In this document: piece by piece, positions 62,537-64,000 of the stretch
Layout: each line of letters starts with the position of its first letter
How positions within the stretch are numbered: the stretch's first letter is position 1
Source of the DNA: CAYNQK01 sp964470375
Lineage (GTDB): Bacteria; Spirochaetota; Spirochaetia; Treponematales; JBGSOB01
Direction of reading: 5' to 3'
Assembly: GCA_964470375.1 (NCBI GenBank)
Contig: CAYYCP010000003.1
Coordinates: 31,811 to 95,810, forward strand
Length of the DNA: 64,000 nt
Program-made: the position numbers and the translations under genes
The notes under the pieces: model-generated
Told to the model about the DNA's origin: nothing
The model's input: the letters and a program-made list of their open reading frames with translations, nothing else
Databases searched by the model: none

Positions 62537-63145
62537 TCAGGCTAAAGCGATGAATTCCTTCACTGCACCTAAGAGCTCATCGTATGATTCCAGGGCCGGG
62601 ATGCCCGGATGCTGGGCGCGTATGCCCTCGGGAGAGCGGAAGAGGATGCCCGAATCGGCTTCCTGGATCATAGCCAGGTCGTTGTAGGAGTCGCCGGCCG
62701 CCAGAACCCGGAAATTAAGGCCCTTCAGGGCCTTGACCGATTGGAGCTTGCCCTCCTTCTGCCTGAGAGCGTAACCGCGCACAGAGCCGTCCTCCCCGAT
62801 GACCAGGCTGTTGCAAAAGAGAGTCGGAAAACCCAGCTTGGCCATCAGGGGATGGGCGAATTGGGTGAATGTATCCGAGAGGATGATGACCTGGGTGATA
62901 TTCCTAAGCTCGCGTATGAAATCCACCGCCCCTTCCAGGGGCTCCAGCTGGCCGATGACGCGCTGGATGTCGGCCAGCTTGAGGCCGTGACTATCCAGGA
63001 TGCCGATACGGTAGCGCATGAGCTTATCGTAGTCCGGCCAGTCCCGGGTGGTGACCTTGAGCTCCTCGATACCGGTGGCCCGCGAGAAGGCTATCCAAAT
63101 CTCGGGCACCAACACGCCCTCAAGGTCCAGACAGACGATGTGCAT
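62537..63145 (-). CDS. thrH: ThrH-type phosphoserine phosphatase/homoserine phosphotransferase
   Basis: This 202-aa HAD-superfamily enzyme has motif I CLDLEGVLVPEIW (nucleophile Asp near residue 6), motif II SDTFTQF and motif IV AAGDSYNDLAMI. The LEGVLVPEIW stretch is typical of ThrH rather than SerB. ThrH hydrolyses phosphoserine and can transfer the phosphate to homoserine. I chose the ATG at 63145 because motif I must lie close to the N-terminus; the 24 codons upstream are unlikely to be translated. It lies 56 bp after the glycogen synthase gene. Confidence 0.9.
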   Translation of the reverse strand: MHIVCLDLEGVLVPEIWIAFSRATGIEELKVTTRDWPDYDKLMRYRIGILDSHGLKLADIQRVIGQLEPLEGAVDFIRELRNITQVIILSDTFTQFAHPLMAKLGFPTLFCNSLVIGEDGSVRGYALRQKEGKLQSVKALKGLNFRVLAAGDSYNDLAMIQEADSGILFRSPEGIRAQHPGIPALESYDELLGAVKEFIALA

Positions 63146-63201
63146 GCGATCCTCCCCGCGTTTGCGCTTGACCGCGAGGATATCAGGAAGGTTCCGCTTC
63201 C

Positions 63202-64000
63202 TCAACGGGTGAAACACCCGTCCCAGGCCTGCTTGCGTTCAAGCGCTTTCCGGTACAGCCCCAGGTAACCCCTGGCCGACTCGCTCCATAGGAATTCTTC
63301 GGCCATGGCCTCGTCCATCATGGCCTCCCAGTGCGCCCGCCTGTCATAGAAAGTGCTGACGGCCCAACCAACGCAGTAGTACAGGGCGGTTGGGTTGGGA
63401 TCCGTGAATTTGAACCCTGTGCCCTTGCCCGTCTTCTCATCATACTGGCGGACCGTATCGTCCAAGCCCCCGGTGGCCCTGACAAGGGGGAGGGTACCGT
63501 ACTTCAGGGAGTACATCTGGTTGAGCCCGCAGGGCTCGAAGAGGCTGGGCATGAGAAAGAGGTCGGCTCCGGCCTCTATCCTATGCGAGAGATCCTCATC
63601 GAAACCTATCCATGAGGCGGCCCTCCCAGGATAGCGGGCCGGCAGGGCGCCGAAGAAATCCTGGAGGGTAGGATCCCCCGAGCCGAGGATAACGAATTGC
63701 ACGGCCATATCTTTCATGATCCCGTCTATGCACGCAGCCAGCAAATGGTAGCCCTTTTGCTCGGTGAAGCGGCCCACCACGCCCATGAGGAGAACCTTGG
63801 GATCCTGGATCAGCCCGATTCGCCTCTGTAAGTCTGCCTTACAACGGGCCTTGCCGGTTTTATCGCGTCGGGAGTAGGTGGCGGCGATGCGGACATCTGT
63901 TTCCGGATTCCATTGCGCGTAATCCACACCGTTCAGAATACCGATGAAGGCATCCCCCTTGTCGGTTAGATAGGGCGCTAATCCGCTGGGCGAATAGGGC
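63202..64000 (-). CDS. glgA: Glycogen synthase, C-terminal part (5' end outside the window)
   Basis: The visible ~265 residues are the GT-B C-terminal half of an ADP-glucose-type glycogen/starch synthase: VVGRFTEQKGYHLL, LPARYPGRAASWIGFDEDL, the catalytic LFLMPSLFEPCGLNQMYSLKYG and VRATGGLDDTV. The frame is open to the window edge, where PYSPSGLAPYLTDKGDAF is read upstream of NGVDYAQWNPETD. The enzyme builds alpha-1,4-glucan storage polymer. The N-terminal half, with its KTGGL-type motif, is not in the window. Confidence 0.93.
   Translation of the reverse strand, partial: PYSPSGLAPYLTDKGDAFIGILNGVDYAQWNPETDVRIAATYSRRDKTGKARCKADLQRRIGLIQDPKVLLMGVVGRFTEQKGYHLLAACIDGIMKDMAVQFVILGSGDPTLQDFFGALPARYPGRAASWIGFDEDLSHRIEAGADLFLMPSLFEPCGLNQMYSLKYGTLPLVRATGGLDDTVRQYDEKTGKGTGFKFTDPNPTALYYCVGWAVSTFYDRRAHWEAMMDEAMAEEFLWSESARGYLGLYRKALERKQAWDGCFTR

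Noticed and set aside
1..64000. CRISPR arrays, insertion sequences, prophage, tRNA or rRNA genes
   Set aside because: I looked for regular short repeats, transposase or integrase motifs, and tRNA/rRNA signatures in the gaps between genes and found none.

Overview
The window is a gene-dense, high-GC bacterial chromosome segment. I think it comes from a spirochaete-type genome (Spirochaetota), with moderate confidence. The EF-G at 18494-20584 has the sequence style of mitochondrial EF-G1 and the related spirochaete/planctomycete/deltaproteobacterial 'spd' EF-Gs. MurA has Asp instead of the usual active-site Cys, as is known in Borrelia, chlamydiae and mycobacteria. STAS and PP2C-type regulators and PspA are also present. 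No rRNA, tRNA, CRISPR array, transposase or phage gene was found. Two 100-N runs are scaffold joins, so this is a draft or metagenome assembly.

Layout. 1-3267: the conserved rpmH (3' end only)-rnpA-yidD-yidC-jag block. 3331-13150: metabolic and nucleic-acid genes: an aconitase-family hydratase, a nucleoside hydrolase, a DUF1295 membrane protein, an alkyltransferase-like protein, the linked radical-SAM/partner pair of the TIGR03916/TIGR03915 type, adenosine deaminase and an amidase. 13289-18050: a five-fold repeated DUF898 membrane protein in an AT-richer patch, a small membrane protein, RadA, a membrane protein with a degenerate GGDEF domain, and a hypothetical. 18494-25437: EF-G, a RecA-like P-loop ATPase, a secreted protein, a TrmJ/TrmH methyltransferase, an SDR, and a STAS/YbjN-like/PspA operon with a strong promoter and terminator. 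25813-29365: a three-gene membrane operon ending in a J-domain protein. 29355-33627: MurA (minus strand), a tiny acidic ORF, and a response regulator-PP2C phosphatase translationally coupled to dihydroorotase. 33628-34110: a possible small transcript with a 29-codon ORF. 34111-40436: a methyltransferase, an SrkA-like kinase, a DUF434 protein, a large secreted glycosidase-like protein and a secreted double Tudor-like protein.

40472-61215 (minus strand) is the most unusual region. A good promoter at 61236-61264 precedes nine tightly packed or overlapping genes, followed 7 bp later by a GH1 glucosidase. They encode a MoxR AAA+ ATPase, a DUF58-like protein, two BatA/BatB-shaped membrane proteins whose vWA metal sites look degenerate, a 1006-aa multi-pass protein, two very large exported proteins (1819 and 758 aa), an exported HExxH metallopeptidase (619 aa) and a 494-aa soluble protein. 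Both N gaps fall in this operon. Each is flanked by identical 55-bp ends, and collapsing the overlap restores the reading frame both times, so the apparently split genes are intact. I read the operon as an envelope-assembly or maturation machine of the MoxR-vWA type with poorly characterised exported partners; that function is inference.

61371-64000: a DUF362/4Fe-4S protein, a ThrH-type phosphatase and the C-terminal part of glycogen synthase, which runs off the window.
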